A stretch of DNA of 64,000 nucleotides from Bacteroidota bacterium (GTDB lineage Bacteria; Bacteroidota; Bacteroidia; Cytophagales; Cyclobacteriaceae). The stretch covers positions 62,001 to 126,000 of the forward strand of contig JAFDZA010000007.1 of NCBI GenBank assembly GCA_018267135.1, given 5' to 3'. How positions within the stretch are numbered: the first letter of the stretch is position 1; every line of letters starts with the position of its first letter. Positions 37,207 to 46,383 of the stretch are shown one piece after another. The position numbers and the translations under genes were made by a program. Below the pieces are notes generated by a model. The model had not been told where the DNA came from. It was given only the letters and a program-made list of their open reading frames with translations, and made no database searches.

Positions 37207-38172
37207 CTAATGTTTTTGTTTTTTTGCTTGCATCCTCATGATGCTTTTTTCTGAAGCAGATGGCAGGTGAAGGTGATCATTCGCTACAGTAATAAACCAG
37301 GGAGGCAAGGACTGAGTGTCCTTCAAAACAATGGAAGTGGTCAGTTTTGATTCTTTGCATAGATTAATAAATCGGTGCGGCCACTCTTCTAAAATCCAAC
37401 AAGCGATGCGAAGAGAAATTTCACGTTCGATAGTGTTGAACTTTTCGAATTCATGTTTCGTGGGAAGGCTACGAATTCTTAAGTTTTCATAGGACATAAT
37501 CAGTTCAACAAAATGGCGATACCAGGGTGATGTGCTTCGTAGGAACTTCAATATCTGATAGAGCGCATCAAAGTATTCGTTAGATGGGCACCTATCCTGC
37601 CAATGCTTGGTCTTTATTATAGTGTTGATTTTGGTTTGATAGCCGATTGTCCCAATTACCGTGGGATATCGGAAGCTGTTTCGGATGTCGAAACCGCATT
37701 GCCAACAGGTAGCAATTGTATTTGCAGAGACCGTATATTTAAATCCTACGTCTGAGCGAAAGAAGGTAACGGGCGAATTGCAATTCGGGCAACAATCATG
37801 AAGTAGTGTATTGCATTTTGTACATGCTACTGAAAGCCCGAGCCGCCACGATTTTCTAAAGTAAGGCTCTTCGTCCTTGCTCAAACACACTGGGCAAAAT
37901 TGGAGACCATTGTTTGTCCAGGTTCGATGATAGATACCGAGTGGCAGTACCCATTTTTGTTTGTTAGTGGTATTGGATTGTTCAAATATGGTTTTCTCGT
38001 AGCTGCGAAGAGTGAGCTCGTAAATTGTTTCGTAAGGTATTTCAGTAAGGAGTGAAAGCCGTTGAATCATCACATCGGGAATTAGTCTGTCGATGTCACG
38101 ATTCCAAATGTTTTGCCTAGGAAGATGAAAGCGACAAAATGTGTGCGCCTTTGTGAGATTGTGCGTTGTCAA
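37207..38172 (-). CDS. tniQ: TniQ/TnsD-family target-selection protein
   Basis: 321 residues from a TTG start at 38172. It has the TniQ hallmarks: LPLGIYHRTWTNNGLQFCPV, then a zinc-finger set CPVC, CTKC, CPNC and CWQC, followed by a helical C-terminus. The conserved TniQ N-terminal motif is encoded in the same frame just upstream (GELFSSWLFRL, 38173-38202), but there is no ATG, GTG or TTG there. Translation may begin at CTG 38196, which sits 4 bases after a GGAAGG ribosome-binding-like sequence; an in-frame stop at 38212-38214 limits the extension. It follows tnsC on the same strand. TniQ proteins choose the insertion site and recruit TnsC. Confidence 0.85.
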   Translation of the reverse strand: MTTHNLTKAHTFCRFHLPRQNIWNRDIDRLIPDVMIQRLSLLTEIPYETIYELTLRSYEKTIFEQSNTTNKQKWVLPLGIYHRTWTNNGLQFCPVCLSKDEEPYFRKSWRLGLSVACTKCNTLLHDCCPNCNSPVTFFRSDVGFKYTVSANTIATCWQCGFDIRNSFRYPTVIGTIGYQTKINTIIKTKHWQDRCPSNEYFDALYQILKFLRSTSPWYRHFVELIMSYENLRIRSLPTKHEFEKFNTIEREISLRIACWILEEWPHRFINLCKESKLTTSIVLKDTQSLPPWFITVANDHLHLPSASEKSIMRMQAKKQKH

Positions 38173-38221
38173 CCGGAAAAGCCAACTCGAAAACAGTTCG
38201 CCTTCCTTCGGTCAAGTTATC

Positions 38222-39127
38222 CTAGGCAGGATCGTCAGTTGGTACGCCATTGTCTGATCGAGTTGACGGTGGCTGGAACTTAATCTTGTTTAGAATGTCG
38301 AGAGTTATCTTCTCCTCGCCCGATTTGATAGCCAGTACCGACGCTTTCTTTAAAACCGTGACGTACTCCCCAATCAGTCCTTCACCCAATTTCCAAATCT
38401 TGCCAGCAATTTCGCGCGTGGTTCCTAGATTCGACGCCTGCTTTAATGGAAGGCGCATTTCGTAGGCCTTTATAAAGGAGATGAATTCTTTTTGTTTGTT
38501 TTTCCAGGAAGCCAGTCGAATTGGTTCAAACCTGTTGGCAAGCTGCGGATCGTATGTAATCACTCGCTCTACTTCTGACGTTCCCGCCGCAATCACGGAA
38601 ATCATCAGCTCATTACAGAGGACTTTAAGCGTGGTCAGGAATTCTCTTTGTCGATTGGCAGTGGCCGGAGCAATATTGTGGAGCTCGTCGATTAGCAGAA
38701 TTTTCAGCCCTAGTGAATTGATGTGAAGCTTGACTTGTTTGAGCTTATTGGAGGCGATGTCGCTGCCATTATGGGCAACATTTAATCGTTCCAATATCGC
38801 AGAGTATAACCTGCTCTCATCTGCCTTGGACGGTGCTTGCATGTACAATACTTTTAAGGTCGGCCCGTTCGGCGGCTGATTGATAACAGGATACCGACTT
38901 TCAAATTCCAGGAGTATTGACGTCTTGCCATTATTTGTTTCTCCGACTAAGAGGTAGTTTGGCATCCGAGGTATTTTCGGATGGTCGACCAACTCGGTAA
39001 ACCTTTCTAAAATTTCAAGCGCCTCTTCAACGGGTATGAACGTGGACCCGTTGATATAGTGGATGCGTTCCTTATCGGACTTCTCCATCATACCACTGGT
39101 GACCTTGTCTAAATGTGGATAGTCCAT
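38222..39127 (-). CDS. tnsC: TnsC/TniB-family AAA+ ATPase
   Basis: The 301-residue protein has Walker A GETNNGKTS near residue 72, Walker B ILLIDELHNI near 140, and a sensor-like VIAAGTSEVER, which is the TniB/TnsC pattern. These ATPases form filaments on target DNA and link target selectors to the transposase. It starts 2 bp after the tnsB stop on the same strand, so the two are co-translated. The N-terminal HYINGSTFIPVEEALEILER segment is characteristic of TniB. The length is shorter than TnsC of Tn7 (about 555) and matches Tn5053/CAST-type relatives. Confidence 0.93.
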   Translation of the reverse strand: MDYPHLDKVTSGMMEKSDKERIHYINGSTFIPVEEALEILERFTELVDHPKIPRMPNYLLVGETNNGKTSILLEFESRYPVINQPPNGPTLKVLYMQAPSKADESRLYSAILERLNVAHNGSDIASNKLKQVKLHINSLGLKILLIDELHNIAPATANRQREFLTTLKVLCNELMISVIAAGTSEVERVITYDPQLANRFEPIRLASWKNKQKEFISFIKAYEMRLPLKQASNLGTTREIAGKIWKLGEGLIGEYVTVLKKASVLAIKSGEEKITLDILNKIKFQPPSTRSDNGVPTDDPA

Positions 39128-39129
39128 AC

Positions 39130-40974
39130 TTAGTAAGGTTTTATTTCATCAAGGTTAATCCCTGCGAAAGGATCGTCGTCATCGACTTTAGGCTTTACAA
39201 CCGTGACTGGATTTTCAGAATCTTGTTTTTTCGCTTTTTTCTGATCACGCTTTATGAGATCTTTTCTCGCAACTGCTTTCTCTTCTATCTCGTTGGCCAA
39301 AGCGATGGCACGAAAAATTCGATCCTGATCTACTTCTTTCAGCCCTTTAGCTCTCAGCGCCCTGGCCGTGGCCTTGTATTCCCAAATGCTCGGTTTTAAG
39401 TGACGATATTGAAGTCGGGCAAGGTCGATTTTCTCAAATTCTTTTTTTGTGGGATGAAAAAAGTAGATGTGGCTGACGTCGCGTGGGTCGTGTCTGAATT
39501 CGTACTCCTTCAACTTCTTTCCCCGCCCGCGTTCTGTTCGTTTTATGAATGGTTTAAATGTGTTCGAGTAGTAGGAGATGGTTTCGTGCGAAACGCCATC
39601 GCTTTGGATAGTTCGAGTGAACCAAGGAAGGAAGCTGATCTTTACATCCGCTTCATCGGGGATGGCTTGATATCCAATGGCTGGGATCGTGGAGCCGTTT
39701 CCTGTGATTTGTTCTTCCCAAACTGCGATAGGCGGACGCTTTAACTGAGAATGTACCCTAACATGATAATTGTGGACTATAAAATTGACAATATATCTTT
39801 CGAGCTCATCGAAAGTCAAGGCGGCCATTTTCTCAGAATCGTAATTGTCCCTTTGTTTAACATTATGGAATGTTGACCCAGGGAGATTATGGAGCTCAGC
39901 ATTGAGCGTTTTCTGGAAGGACTCAATGTGCCCCGCAAACCTTGGATTTTTTCGCGGCCTCCATTCAGTGTGTATCCGAAACTTGTCACATGCTTTTGCC
40001 ATTGAAAACCCTCGGAACTCTTTCGCATTGTCCATGTACAGGATCGCCATTTTTCCCCAGCACGGCCAACCACCTTCCAACTTGAGTCGCTCCAGGGTTT
40101 TGTCCTTGTTTAGAATTGCATGTGAGAGACACAATCCTGCGCTGATAAAACCTGGCTTAAGAAAAGAAAGATAGTATCCGACTATCATTCTCGTAACTAC
40201 GTCTAGTGCCGTTGTTAAAACCGGACGGCCTTTGAGTGGAAGATTGTGCACCGGATCAACGAGGATTAAGTCTATCGGCGTGTGGTCAATTTGAACTACC
40301 TGCAAAGCGTGCACCGGATCTGGAAATTCCCCTGGTCGATCACCAAAAGCGTCTTTGGCCTTGTTCTTGCCCTTTCTCCTACCAATCACATCTCGTTGGT
40401 CAATATCATGGATTCGACTCCGAATTGTGTTGTTATGTGGTGGCTTAAGTTTTCTCTTTCTACACTGCACAGCAACTTCCTCAATAACTTTCGTGATGCT
40501 TTTTCGGTTGGGAGTCAAATATTTTTCTTCAATCGCGTCAGCGATTATTTTCTCCAAGGCATCCTCGATTAATTTTCTTCCGTCGAGTGATTTGCCTCTA
40601 CCTTCTGCGAGGGACTCGATTGCTCCATCGCTCGTTCGAAATAAGTCAACCCATCGATATAGAGTTGTGACAGGGACTTTGTGATCTTGGGAAGCCTTCT
40701 TGACAATTGCTCCGTCTCCCGGCGACGCTACTATCGGTCGAATGATATTATAGCGTTTGTTTGCTAGCGCAAGATCTTTCTCAGACAGCGCGAAAATTTC
40801 GTTTGGATTCTTTGTAGCAGAGTCCTCAGGAATTTGAACTAGTTCTCTCCAATCGACTTCAAATGGCTTTTTGTTGCTGCCGGCGACTTGGACTTTATAC
40901 AAGTCGATCAAGCGCACGATTCTTACAGGTGAACCTTGAAACAAAAACTTCTCGCCGGGTTTTATTGCAGCCAT
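39130..40974 (-). CDS. tnsB: TnsB/TniA-family DDE transposase
   Basis: 614 residues. N-terminal helix-turn-helix domains (about 60-190) include KVPVTTLYRWVDLFRTSDGA. The rve/integrase core has the DDE residues in VVQIDHTPIDL, ILYMDNAKEFRG and FAGHIESFQKTL (about 230, 310 and 350). A Mu-type C-terminal barrel and a Lys/Asp-rich tail that would contact TnsC follow. The protein cuts and joins the 3' ends. Its start codon overlaps the tnsA stop by one base and tnsC follows after 2 bp. The frame is intact, so the transposase may be active. Confidence 0.95.
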   Translation of the reverse strand: MAAIKPGEKFLFQGSPVRIVRLIDLYKVQVAGSNKKPFEVDWRELVQIPEDSATKNPNEIFALSEKDLALANKRYNIIRPIVASPGDGAIVKKASQDHKVPVTTLYRWVDLFRTSDGAIESLAEGRGKSLDGRKLIEDALEKIIADAIEEKYLTPNRKSITKVIEEVAVQCRKRKLKPPHNNTIRSRIHDIDQRDVIGRRKGKNKAKDAFGDRPGEFPDPVHALQVVQIDHTPIDLILVDPVHNLPLKGRPVLTTALDVVTRMIVGYYLSFLKPGFISAGLCLSHAILNKDKTLERLKLEGGWPCWGKMAILYMDNAKEFRGFSMAKACDKFRIHTEWRPRKNPRFAGHIESFQKTLNAELHNLPGSTFHNVKQRDNYDSEKMAALTFDELERYIVNFIVHNYHVRVHSQLKRPPIAVWEEQITGNGSTIPAIGYQAIPDEADVKISFLPWFTRTIQSDGVSHETISYYSNTFKPFIKRTERGRGKKLKEYEFRHDPRDVSHIYFFHPTKKEFEKIDLARLQYRHLKPSIWEYKATARALRAKGLKEVDQDRIFRAIALANEIEEKAVARKDLIKRDQKKAKKQDSENPVTVVKPKVDDDDPFAGINLDEIKPY

Positions 40975-41636
40975 TAATTTTCTGAGGCTCTTATTTCCGA
41001 TATCATATTCACGGGATTGTCGAAGTTCGCTATCAATTGACGTGAAGCGACCAAATGCCAGAGGTTCCAGAGTGCCTGGCCTTTTACAAGATCGGAACCT
41101 TCGATTCGATCTACCCAGTTTTGTGCAGTGAAAACCTTGAGCTCACGTGAAATCCGCATGAAATCAATTTTTAGCTTTGGCACTTCACTTGGATCTAAAT
41201 ATCGATGAAGAAAATGATAGCTTTTCAAGCGAGTGGTGCGAATGACACTCTCGTCGATTATCTCGAATTTTCCTCCTTTTGCTTTGCAATAGTTTTCCGC
41301 GGCTTTAATCTTAAGTGCAGATTCTTTTTTGAACTCCTCTAACTCGTTTAGGTATTTGATTTCAACCAAGGAGAATTTGGCACCCGTTTCAATGGCGCCT
41401 TTGTTTGTATAAGTTACTTTGACATCTGGAGTATATTTTGATTTCCTGCCTTTCTCATTGATGAAGGGGATGGTCAGTGGCTGCTCATCGAATGTTTTTA
41501 CCAGCGGATCGAATTCCGGGTAATAGAAAAAATCAAATTCGAGTGTTGACTCGGATCGGTGTCGCCGTTTTGTCTTTACACTTGAAAAGTCACCGGTCAC
41601 CGACCGCGAACTCATCCCAATCTTCCTTACTGGCAT
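40974..41636 (-). CDS. tnsA: TnsA-family heteromeric transposase endonuclease
   Basis: The 220-residue protein has the TnsA nuclease core: STLEFDFFYYPEFDPLVKTF with the first acidic residue, SKYTPDVKVTY with the catalytic Asp, and VEIKYLNELEEF with the Lys of the PD-(D/E)xK-like site. A C-terminal helical domain follows. TnsA cuts the 5' strands so that the element moves by cut-and-paste. It is the first gene of the tnsA-tnsB-tnsC-tniQ series and starts 195 bp inside the right end. Presence of TnsA separates this element from Tn5053-type relatives and from TnsA-less CRISPR-associated ones. Confidence 0.92.
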   Translation of the reverse strand: MPVRKIGMSSRSVTGDFSSVKTKRRHRSESTLEFDFFYYPEFDPLVKTFDEQPLTIPFINEKGRKSKYTPDVKVTYTNKGAIETGAKFSLVEIKYLNELEEFKKESALKIKAAENYCKAKGGKFEIIDESVIRTTRLKSYHFLHRYLDPSEVPKLKIDFMRISRELKVFTAQNWVDRIEGSDLVKGQALWNLWHLVASRQLIANFDNPVNMISEIRASEN

Positions 41637-41805
41637 AAAAACGTCGGAGTTGATTTCTAGCCTAATTTAAGCATTTCCTTGAGATTTATTTCCATTCTTC
41701 ATTGTCGTATGCAGAGTTTTTTCCATTCTTCGGTGGAATGAATGAATCTGCCGACCGCTTTTTCAAGTCAATTTTCAATAGTGATTTCCATCTACCGATG
41801 TTGTT
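41637..41805 (-). repeat. Right-end region with TnsB-site-like repeats
   Basis: No gene is present. Read on the minus strand, CGGTAGATGGAAAT (from 41797), CGAAGAATGGAAAA (from 41732) and TGAAGAATGGAAAT (from 41701) resemble the left-end units; a further related unit lies in the terminal repeat (CGATACATTGAAAT from 41819). Unequal spacing at this end and tight spacing at the left end is a Tn7-like asymmetry. The tnsA promoter must also be here. Confidence 0.55.
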
Positions 41806-41831
41806 ATTTCAATGTATCGAAGGAAATACCA
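41806..41831 (-). repeat. Right terminal inverted repeat of the Tn7-like element
   Basis: Read inward on the minus strand from 41831 it begins TGGTATTTCCTTCGAT, pairing with the left end at 10830-10855 (19 of 26 identical). The base after 41831 starts the right TGAGT duplication. Confidence 0.75.
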
Positions 41832-41836
41832 TGAGT
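41832..41836. repeat. Right copy of the 5-bp target site duplication (TGAGT)
   Basis: Identical to 10825-10829. Its last T is also the first base of the TTTTG -33-like box of the rpsO promoter. Confidence 0.8.
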
Positions 41837-41868
41837 TTTGGTGGTTTAACCTTTTTATTCTACTTTTG
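41836..41868 (+). promoter_or_regulatory. rpsO promoter
   Basis: TTTTG at 41836-41840 and TACTTTTG at 41861-41868 are separated by 20 bp, matching the Bacteroidota -33/-7 promoter (TTTG, 19-20 bp, TAnnTTTG). The rpsO start is 40 bp downstream. The transposon ends directly at its upstream edge. Confidence 0.65.
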
Positions 41869-41907
41869 CGCGATTAAAACGAAGAAAAAAGCTAAAAACA
41901 AAAGCAG

Positions 41908-42183
41908 ATGTATTTAACCTCAGCCGTAAAACAAGAGTTGTTCAGCAAACATAGCTTTGCCAAGAAGAAGACAGATACGGGTTCTCCCGAATCGCAGATT
42001 GCTCTGTTCACGCACCGAATCAACCACTTAACCAGCCACTTACAAAAAAACAAAAAAGACTTTGCTACCCAGCAGGGATTGTTGAAACTAGTGGGGAAGC
42101 GTAAAAAACTACTAAATTACCTTCAGCATAATGACATTAGCCGCTACCGTGCTATGCTGACCGAGTTAGACCTAAGAAAATAA
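41908..42183 (+). CDS. rpsO: 30S ribosomal protein S15
   Basis: The 91-residue protein has the S15 signature ([49 protein letters not shown]) and the normal length. It binds 16S rRNA in the small-subunit platform. The following gene is pnp, the widely conserved rpsO-pnp arrangement, with a strong hairpin between them. Its promoter starts immediately at the transposon end. Confidence 0.98.
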   Translation: MYLTSAVKQELFSKHSFAKKKTDTGSPESQIALFTHRINHLTSHLQKNKKDFATQQGLLKLVGKRKKLLNYLQHNDISRYRAMLTELDLRK

Positions 42184-42202
42184 AAAAAACGATATCCGAT
42201 CA

Positions 42203-42226
42203 GGGAACCTCTTTAGGTTCCCTTTT
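42203..42226 (+). terminator. Hairpin between rpsO and pnp
   Basis: GGGAACCT and AGGTTCCC form a perfect 8-bp stem with a CTTT loop, followed by TTTT. It can act as a terminator or partial attenuator, and in the rpsO-pnp context possibly as a processing site. Confidence 0.75.
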
Positions 42227-42266
42227 CGCATTTAATAACAGGCTATTCAGCCTCAACCATATCTTT

Positions 42267-44414
42267 ATGAAACCTACTGTAATTTCTAAAACGTGCCACT
42301 TGCCCGATGGCAGACCAATAACAATTGAAACAGGGAAGCTAGCACGCCAGGCCGATGGCAGCGTAGTGCTGCGCATGGATAACACCATGATTTTAGCCTC
42401 GGTTGTCTCAAACAAAGAAGGCGTGGAAGGAGCCGATTTTTTACCGCTTTCTGTTGACTATCAAGAAAAATTTGCCTCCACCGGAAAAATACCCGGTGGC
42501 TTTTTAAAACGCGAAGGAAAACTTTCCGATTATGAAGTCTTGATCAGCCGTCTGGTAGATCGTGCCATTCGTCCGTTGTTTCCGGATGATTACCATGCCG
42601 AAACACAAGTTAATATTCAACTGATCTCGGGCGATGCCAAGGCACTGCCCGATTCATTAGCAGCTTTTGCCGCTTCAGCGGCTCTTTCGGTATCAGATAT
42701 TCCTTTTCAAGGACCTATTTCGGAAGTGCGGGTGGTTCGGGTAGATGGCCAGTTCATTATCAATCCTACTTTAGAACAAAAAGAAAAATCAGATCTTGAT
42801 TTTATTGTAGCTGCCTCTATAGAAAATATATTGATGGTGGAAGGAGAAGCAAAAGAAATTCAGGAAGCGGATATGTTAAAGGCATTAAAGCTCGCCCATG
42901 AGGCCATCAAAACACAATGCCAGTTGCAGATCGAATTAACCAAAGAAGTTGGTAAAGTTGAAAAACGTAAGTACGAACACGAAACAAAAGATGAAACGCT
43001 GCGCGAAGAACTTCATAATCAGTTGTACAACAAAGTATATGAAGTAGCGGCCAAACAATTAAAAAGTAAACACGACCGCTCCGAACTTTTTGGAAAAATT
43101 ATTGAAGATTATCTGGCGGCTCTACCGCAAGAAACAACGATCAATAAAGACCTGGTAAAAAAGTACTACAAAGAGATTCAGAAGAAAGCATGCCGTAATT
43201 TGGTACTGAATGAAAAGGTAAGGTTAGATGGAAGGAAAACGACCGAAATTCGTCCGATCTGGACCGAAGTAGATTACCTGCCTTCAGCTCATGGCTCAGC
43301 TATATTTACGCGGGGCGAAACACAGTCGTTAACTACGGCCACTTTGGGTACCAAACTTGACGAGCAGCTGATCGATGGTGCCATGTTTGCCGGAACCAAC
43401 AAATTTATTTTACACTACAACTTCCCGGGATTTTCTACCGGTGAGGTAAAACCCAACCGAGGCCCCGGCAGGCGCGAAGTGGGCCATGGAAATTTAGCCA
43501 TGCGCTCATTAAAGCAAGTGCTTCCTAACCTAACGGAAAGCCCCTATACCATCCGGGTGGTATCTGATATTTTAGAATCGAACGGGTCATCGTCAATGGC
43601 TACTGTTTGTGCAGGTTCCTTGGCCTTAATGGATGCGGGTATTCAAATATCGGCCCCGGTTTCCGGAATTGCCATGGGCATGATTTCCGACAGCTCTACC
43701 GGAAAATATGCAATCCTTTCCGATATCCTGGGCGATGAAGACCATTTGGGCGATATGGATTTTAAAGTAACCGGTACGGAAAAAGGGATTACAGCCTGCC
43801 AAATGGATTTGAAAGTAGATGGCCTGACCTACGAAGTGCTGGCCGAAGCATTAAACCAGGCAAAAGACGGAAGGCATTTCATTTTGAATGAAATGAAAAA
43901 ATCTTTGAGCGCACCCAGACCTGATTTTAAGCCTAACGCGCCTCGTGCCGTTACCATTACAATTGATAAAGATATGATTGGGGCCGTTATCGGACCGGGC
44001 GGCAAAGTGGTGCAGGATATCCAAAAAACAACCGGTGCCACCATCGTTATTGAAGAAGTAGCCAATAAAGGGCTGGTTAATATTTTTGCTACCGACCAAA
44101 ATGTGATGGATGCTGCCGTGAAGCGGGTAAAAGCCATTGTGGCCATACCCGAAGTGGGCGAAGTGTACGATGGAAAAGTGAAATCGATCATGCCATTTGG
44201 TGCTTTTGTTGAGTTTATGCCGGGCAAAGACGGCTTACTCCACATTTCCGAAATAAAGTGGGAACGCCTTGAAAAAATGGACGGAGTGCTTGAGGTAGGC
44301 GAGGAGATTAAGGTGAAATTGATTGAGGTGGACAAGAAAACTGGCAAGTTCCGGTTATCCAGAAAGGTGTTGATTCCCAAACCTCCGGCTAAAGAGGGGG
44401 CTGCTGTTTCTTAA
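42267..44414 (+). CDS. pnp: Polyribonucleotide nucleotidyltransferase (PNPase)
   Basis: The 715-residue protein has the full PNPase layout: first RNase PH domain (from about 10), helical linker, second RNase PH domain with [16 protein letters not shown] and [20 protein letters not shown], a KH domain ([16 protein letters not shown] near 570) and an S1 domain ([20 protein letters not shown] near 635). It degrades RNA 3' to 5' using phosphate and is a core part of RNA turnover. It follows rpsO with 83 bp between, including a hairpin. Confidence 0.98.
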   Translation: MKPTVISKTCHLPDGRPITIETGKLARQADGSVVLRMDNTMILASVVSNKEGVEGADFLPLSVDYQEKFASTGKIPGGFLKREGKLSDYEVLISRLVDRAIRPLFPDDYHAETQVNIQLISGDAKALPDSLAAFAASAALSVSDIPFQGPISEVRVVRVDGQFIINPTLEQKEKSDLDFIVAASIENILMVEGEAKEIQEADMLKALKLAHEAIKTQCQLQIELTKEVGKVEKRKYEHETKDETLREELHNQLYNKVYEVAAKQLKSKHDRSELFGKIIEDYLAALPQETTINKDLVKKYYKEIQKKACRNLVLNEKVRLDGRKTTEIRPIWTEVDYLPSAHGSAIFTRGETQSLTTATLGTKLDEQLIDGAMFAGTNKFILHYNFPGFSTGEVKPNRGPGRREVGHGNLAMRSLKQVLPNLTESPYTIRVVSDILESNGSSSMATVCAGSLALMDAGIQISAPVSGIAMGMISDSSTGKYAILSDILGDEDHLGDMDFKVTGTEKGITACQMDLKVDGLTYEVLAEALNQAKDGRHFILNEMKKSLSAPRPDFKPNAPRAVTITIDKDMIGAVIGPGGKVVQDIQKTTGATIVIEEVANKGLVNIFATDQNVMDAAVKRVKAIVAIPEVGEVYDGKVKSIMPFGAFVEFMPGKDGLLHISEIKWERLEKMDGVLEVGEEIKVKLIEVDKKTGKFRLSRKVLIPKPPAKEGAAVS

Positions 44415-44489
44415 TTAGTCTGGATTTTACTTGATTATTTACGGAACTTATTTCTAATTTTCACGTGTTTAAACGAAGGTAATACCAAC

Positions 44490-45353
44490 ATGAGACAGCT
44501 AAAAATCAGTAAACAGATTACTAACCGCGAAAGCCAATCGCTGGACAAATACCTTCAGGAAATAGGCAAGGTAGATTTGCTCACACCTGACGAAGAGGTA
44601 GAATTAGCCAAACGCATTAAAGAGAGCGATCAAATTGCCTTAGAAAAACTGACTAAGGCCAATTTACGCTTCGTGGTTTCGGTAGCTAAACAATACCAAA
44701 ATCAGGGATTATCATTAGGCGATTTAATCAACGAAGGCAACCTGGGGTTAATCAAAGCCGCCCAACGGTTTGATGAAACGCGCGGTTTTAAATTTATCTC
44801 GTATGCCGTTTGGTGGATTCGCCAATCTATTTTACAAGCATTGGCCGAGCAATCGCGTATTGTGCGTCTGCCGTTAAATCGGGTCGGGTCACTCAATAAA
44901 ATTTCCAAAACATTTTCTGAATTGGAACAAAAGTACGAGCGCGAACCATCACCCGAAGAATTGGCCGAAGTGCTGCAAGTAACAACGGCCGAAGTGGTAG
45001 ATACCATGAAAATTTCCGGTCGTCATGTTTCAATGGATGCACCTTTTGTGCAGGGAGAGGAAAATAGCTTGTTGGATGTACTGGAAAACGATAGTGAAGA
45101 AACACCCGACTCCGGCCTGATTACCGATTCGCTGCGCAGAGAAGTGCAACGGGCGCTCTCAACCCTTACCCAACGCGAAGCCGATGTTATTACCCTCTAC
45201 TTCGGGTTGAATGGGGAACACGCCATGACGTTAGAAGAAATTGGTGAAAAATTTAGTTTAACCCGCGAACGGGTAAGACAAATTAAAGAAAAAGCCATTC
45301 GCAGGCTACGTCACACCAGCCGCAGCAAGGCCTTGAAACCTTACCTGGGATAA
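44490..45353 (+). CDS. rpoD: Primary (sigma-70 family) RNA polymerase sigma factor
   Basis: The 287-residue protein has region 1.2 ([20 protein letters not shown]), region 2 ([40 protein letters not shown]), region 3 and region 4 with [20 protein letters not shown]. It lacks the long N-terminal extension of proteobacterial RpoD, as is usual for the Bacteroidota housekeeping sigma factor. That factor reads the TTTG/TAnnTTTG promoters noted elsewhere in this window. It ends with a strong terminator. Confidence 0.95.
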   Translation: MRQLKISKQITNRESQSLDKYLQEIGKVDLLTPDEEVELAKRIKESDQIALEKLTKANLRFVVSVAKQYQNQGLSLGDLINEGNLGLIKAAQRFDETRGFKFISYAVWWIRQSILQALAEQSRIVRLPLNRVGSLNKISKTFSELEQKYEREPSPEELAEVLQVTTAEVVDTMKISGRHVSMDAPFVQGEENSLLDVLENDSEETPDSGLITDSLRREVQRALSTLTQREADVITLYFGLNGEHAMTLEEIGEKFSLTRERVRQIKEKAIRRLRHTSRSKALKPYLG

Positions 45354-45380
45354 AGGTGTTAAAACAATAAACATAAAATT

Positions 45381-45408
45381 AAAGGTCTCTTTCATCGAGA
45401 CCTTTTTT
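45381..45408 (+). terminator. Rho-independent terminator after the sigma factor gene
   Basis: GGTCTC and GAGACC pair around a 7-base loop and are followed by six T; the A run upstream extends the stem. It lies 28 bp after the stop. Confidence 0.88.
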
Positions 45409-45427
45409 ATCTATAAGAAATTCGGTT

Positions 45428-46378
45428 ATGAAAAATACAGATAAAGTAAAAATCTTAATTATTGGCTCAGGGCCGGCCGGTTATACAGCCGCCATCTATG
45501 CGGCACGAGCCGGGTTAAAGCCGGTTTTATATACGGGCGGGCAGCCGGGCGGCCAACTAACCACAACCAATGATGTAGAGAATTTCCCGGGATATCCGGA
45601 GGGTGTAAACGGCTCTCAAATGATGGTTGACCTACAGAAACAAGCAGAGCGGTTTGGTACTCAAATTCATTATGCCCAGGTTACGGCCGTAGATTTTTCA
45701 TCGTATCCATTAAAAATTACCATTGACGATAAGCAGTTGTTGGAAGCTGAGGCTGTAATTGTGGCCACCGGAGCCTCTGCCAAATACCTTGGGTTGCCCT
45801 CCGAACAAGCCTTTTTAAACCGGGGTGTTTCGGCATGTGCCGTATGCGATGGGTTCTTCTACCGGGGAAAAGAAGTAGCCGTGGTAGGCGCGGGCGATTC
45901 GGCAGCCGAAGAGGCCACCTACTTGTCAAAACTTTGCACCCAGGTGCATCTCATCGTTCGCAGGAACGAAATGCGTGCTTCCAAAATTATGCAGGAGAGG
46001 GTAAAAAATACCCCGAACATTCAGATTCATTGGAATACACAAACCGAAGAAATTCTGGGCGATGACCAGGGAGTAACCGGCATACGGGTAAATGCCAATG
46101 GGGCGTCTAAAGTGATAGCGGTACAAGGGTTTTTTCTGGCTATTGGCCATCAACCCAACACCGCTATTTTCAGAGGGCAATTAGAAATGGATGAAGCCGG
46201 TTACATTAAAGTATCGTCTGGCTCTACCAAGACCGGAGTAGAAGGTGTTTTTGCAGCCGGAGATGTGGCCGACCGTGTTTATCGCCAGGCGGTTACCGCG
46301 GCCGGCACAGGTTGCATGAGTGCGCTCGATGCCGAAAAATTTCTGGCGGCCAAAGAAGCCGAACCCATTCACGCATAG
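45428..46378 (+). CDS. trxB: Thioredoxin-disulfide reductase
   Basis: The 316-residue protein carries the FAD motif GSGPAGYTAAIYAARAG near residue 11, the redox pair in SACAVCDGFF (Cys136 and Cys139), the NADPH motif VVGAGDSAAEEATYL and the second FAD motif VFAAGDVADRVYRQAVTAAG. It reduces thioredoxin with NADPH in the cytosol. The gene starts 19 bp after the sigma factor terminator and is followed after 5 bp by bshB1, a thiol-metabolism pairing that makes functional sense. Confidence 0.96.
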   Translation: MKNTDKVKILIIGSGPAGYTAAIYAARAGLKPVLYTGGQPGGQLTTTNDVENFPGYPEGVNGSQMMVDLQKQAERFGTQIHYAQVTAVDFSSYPLKITIDDKQLLEAEAVIVATGASAKYLGLPSEQAFLNRGVSACAVCDGFFYRGKEVAVVGAGDSAAEEATYLSKLCTQVHLIVRRNEMRASKIMQERVKNTPNIQIHWNTQTEEILGDDQGVTGIRVNANGASKVIAVQGFFLAIGHQPNTAIFRGQLEMDEAGYIKVSSGSTKTGVEGVFAAGDVADRVYRQAVTAAGTGCMSALDAEKFLAAKEAEPIHA

Positions 46379-46383
46379 ATAAG

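Larger units (their letters stand above)
10830..41831. mobile_element. Complete Tn7-like transposon, 31,002 bp
   Basis: The right side carries tnsA, tnsB, tnsC and tniQ, all reading leftward from the right end as in Tn7. The termini are inverted repeats: left TGGAATTTCTATCGAT and right, read inward on the minus strand, TGGTATTTCCTTCGAT, with 19 of the first 26 positions identical. The flanking 5-bp direct repeat is perfect. Internal repeats related to CGAnnGATGGGAAT follow each end. Cargo between them includes defence, toxin and regulatory genes. Deleting the element and one duplication copy rebuilds a compact junction in which the LptF-family stop codon is followed at once by the rpsO promoter. 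The boundaries are read from sequence; activity is not shown. Confidence 0.85.
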
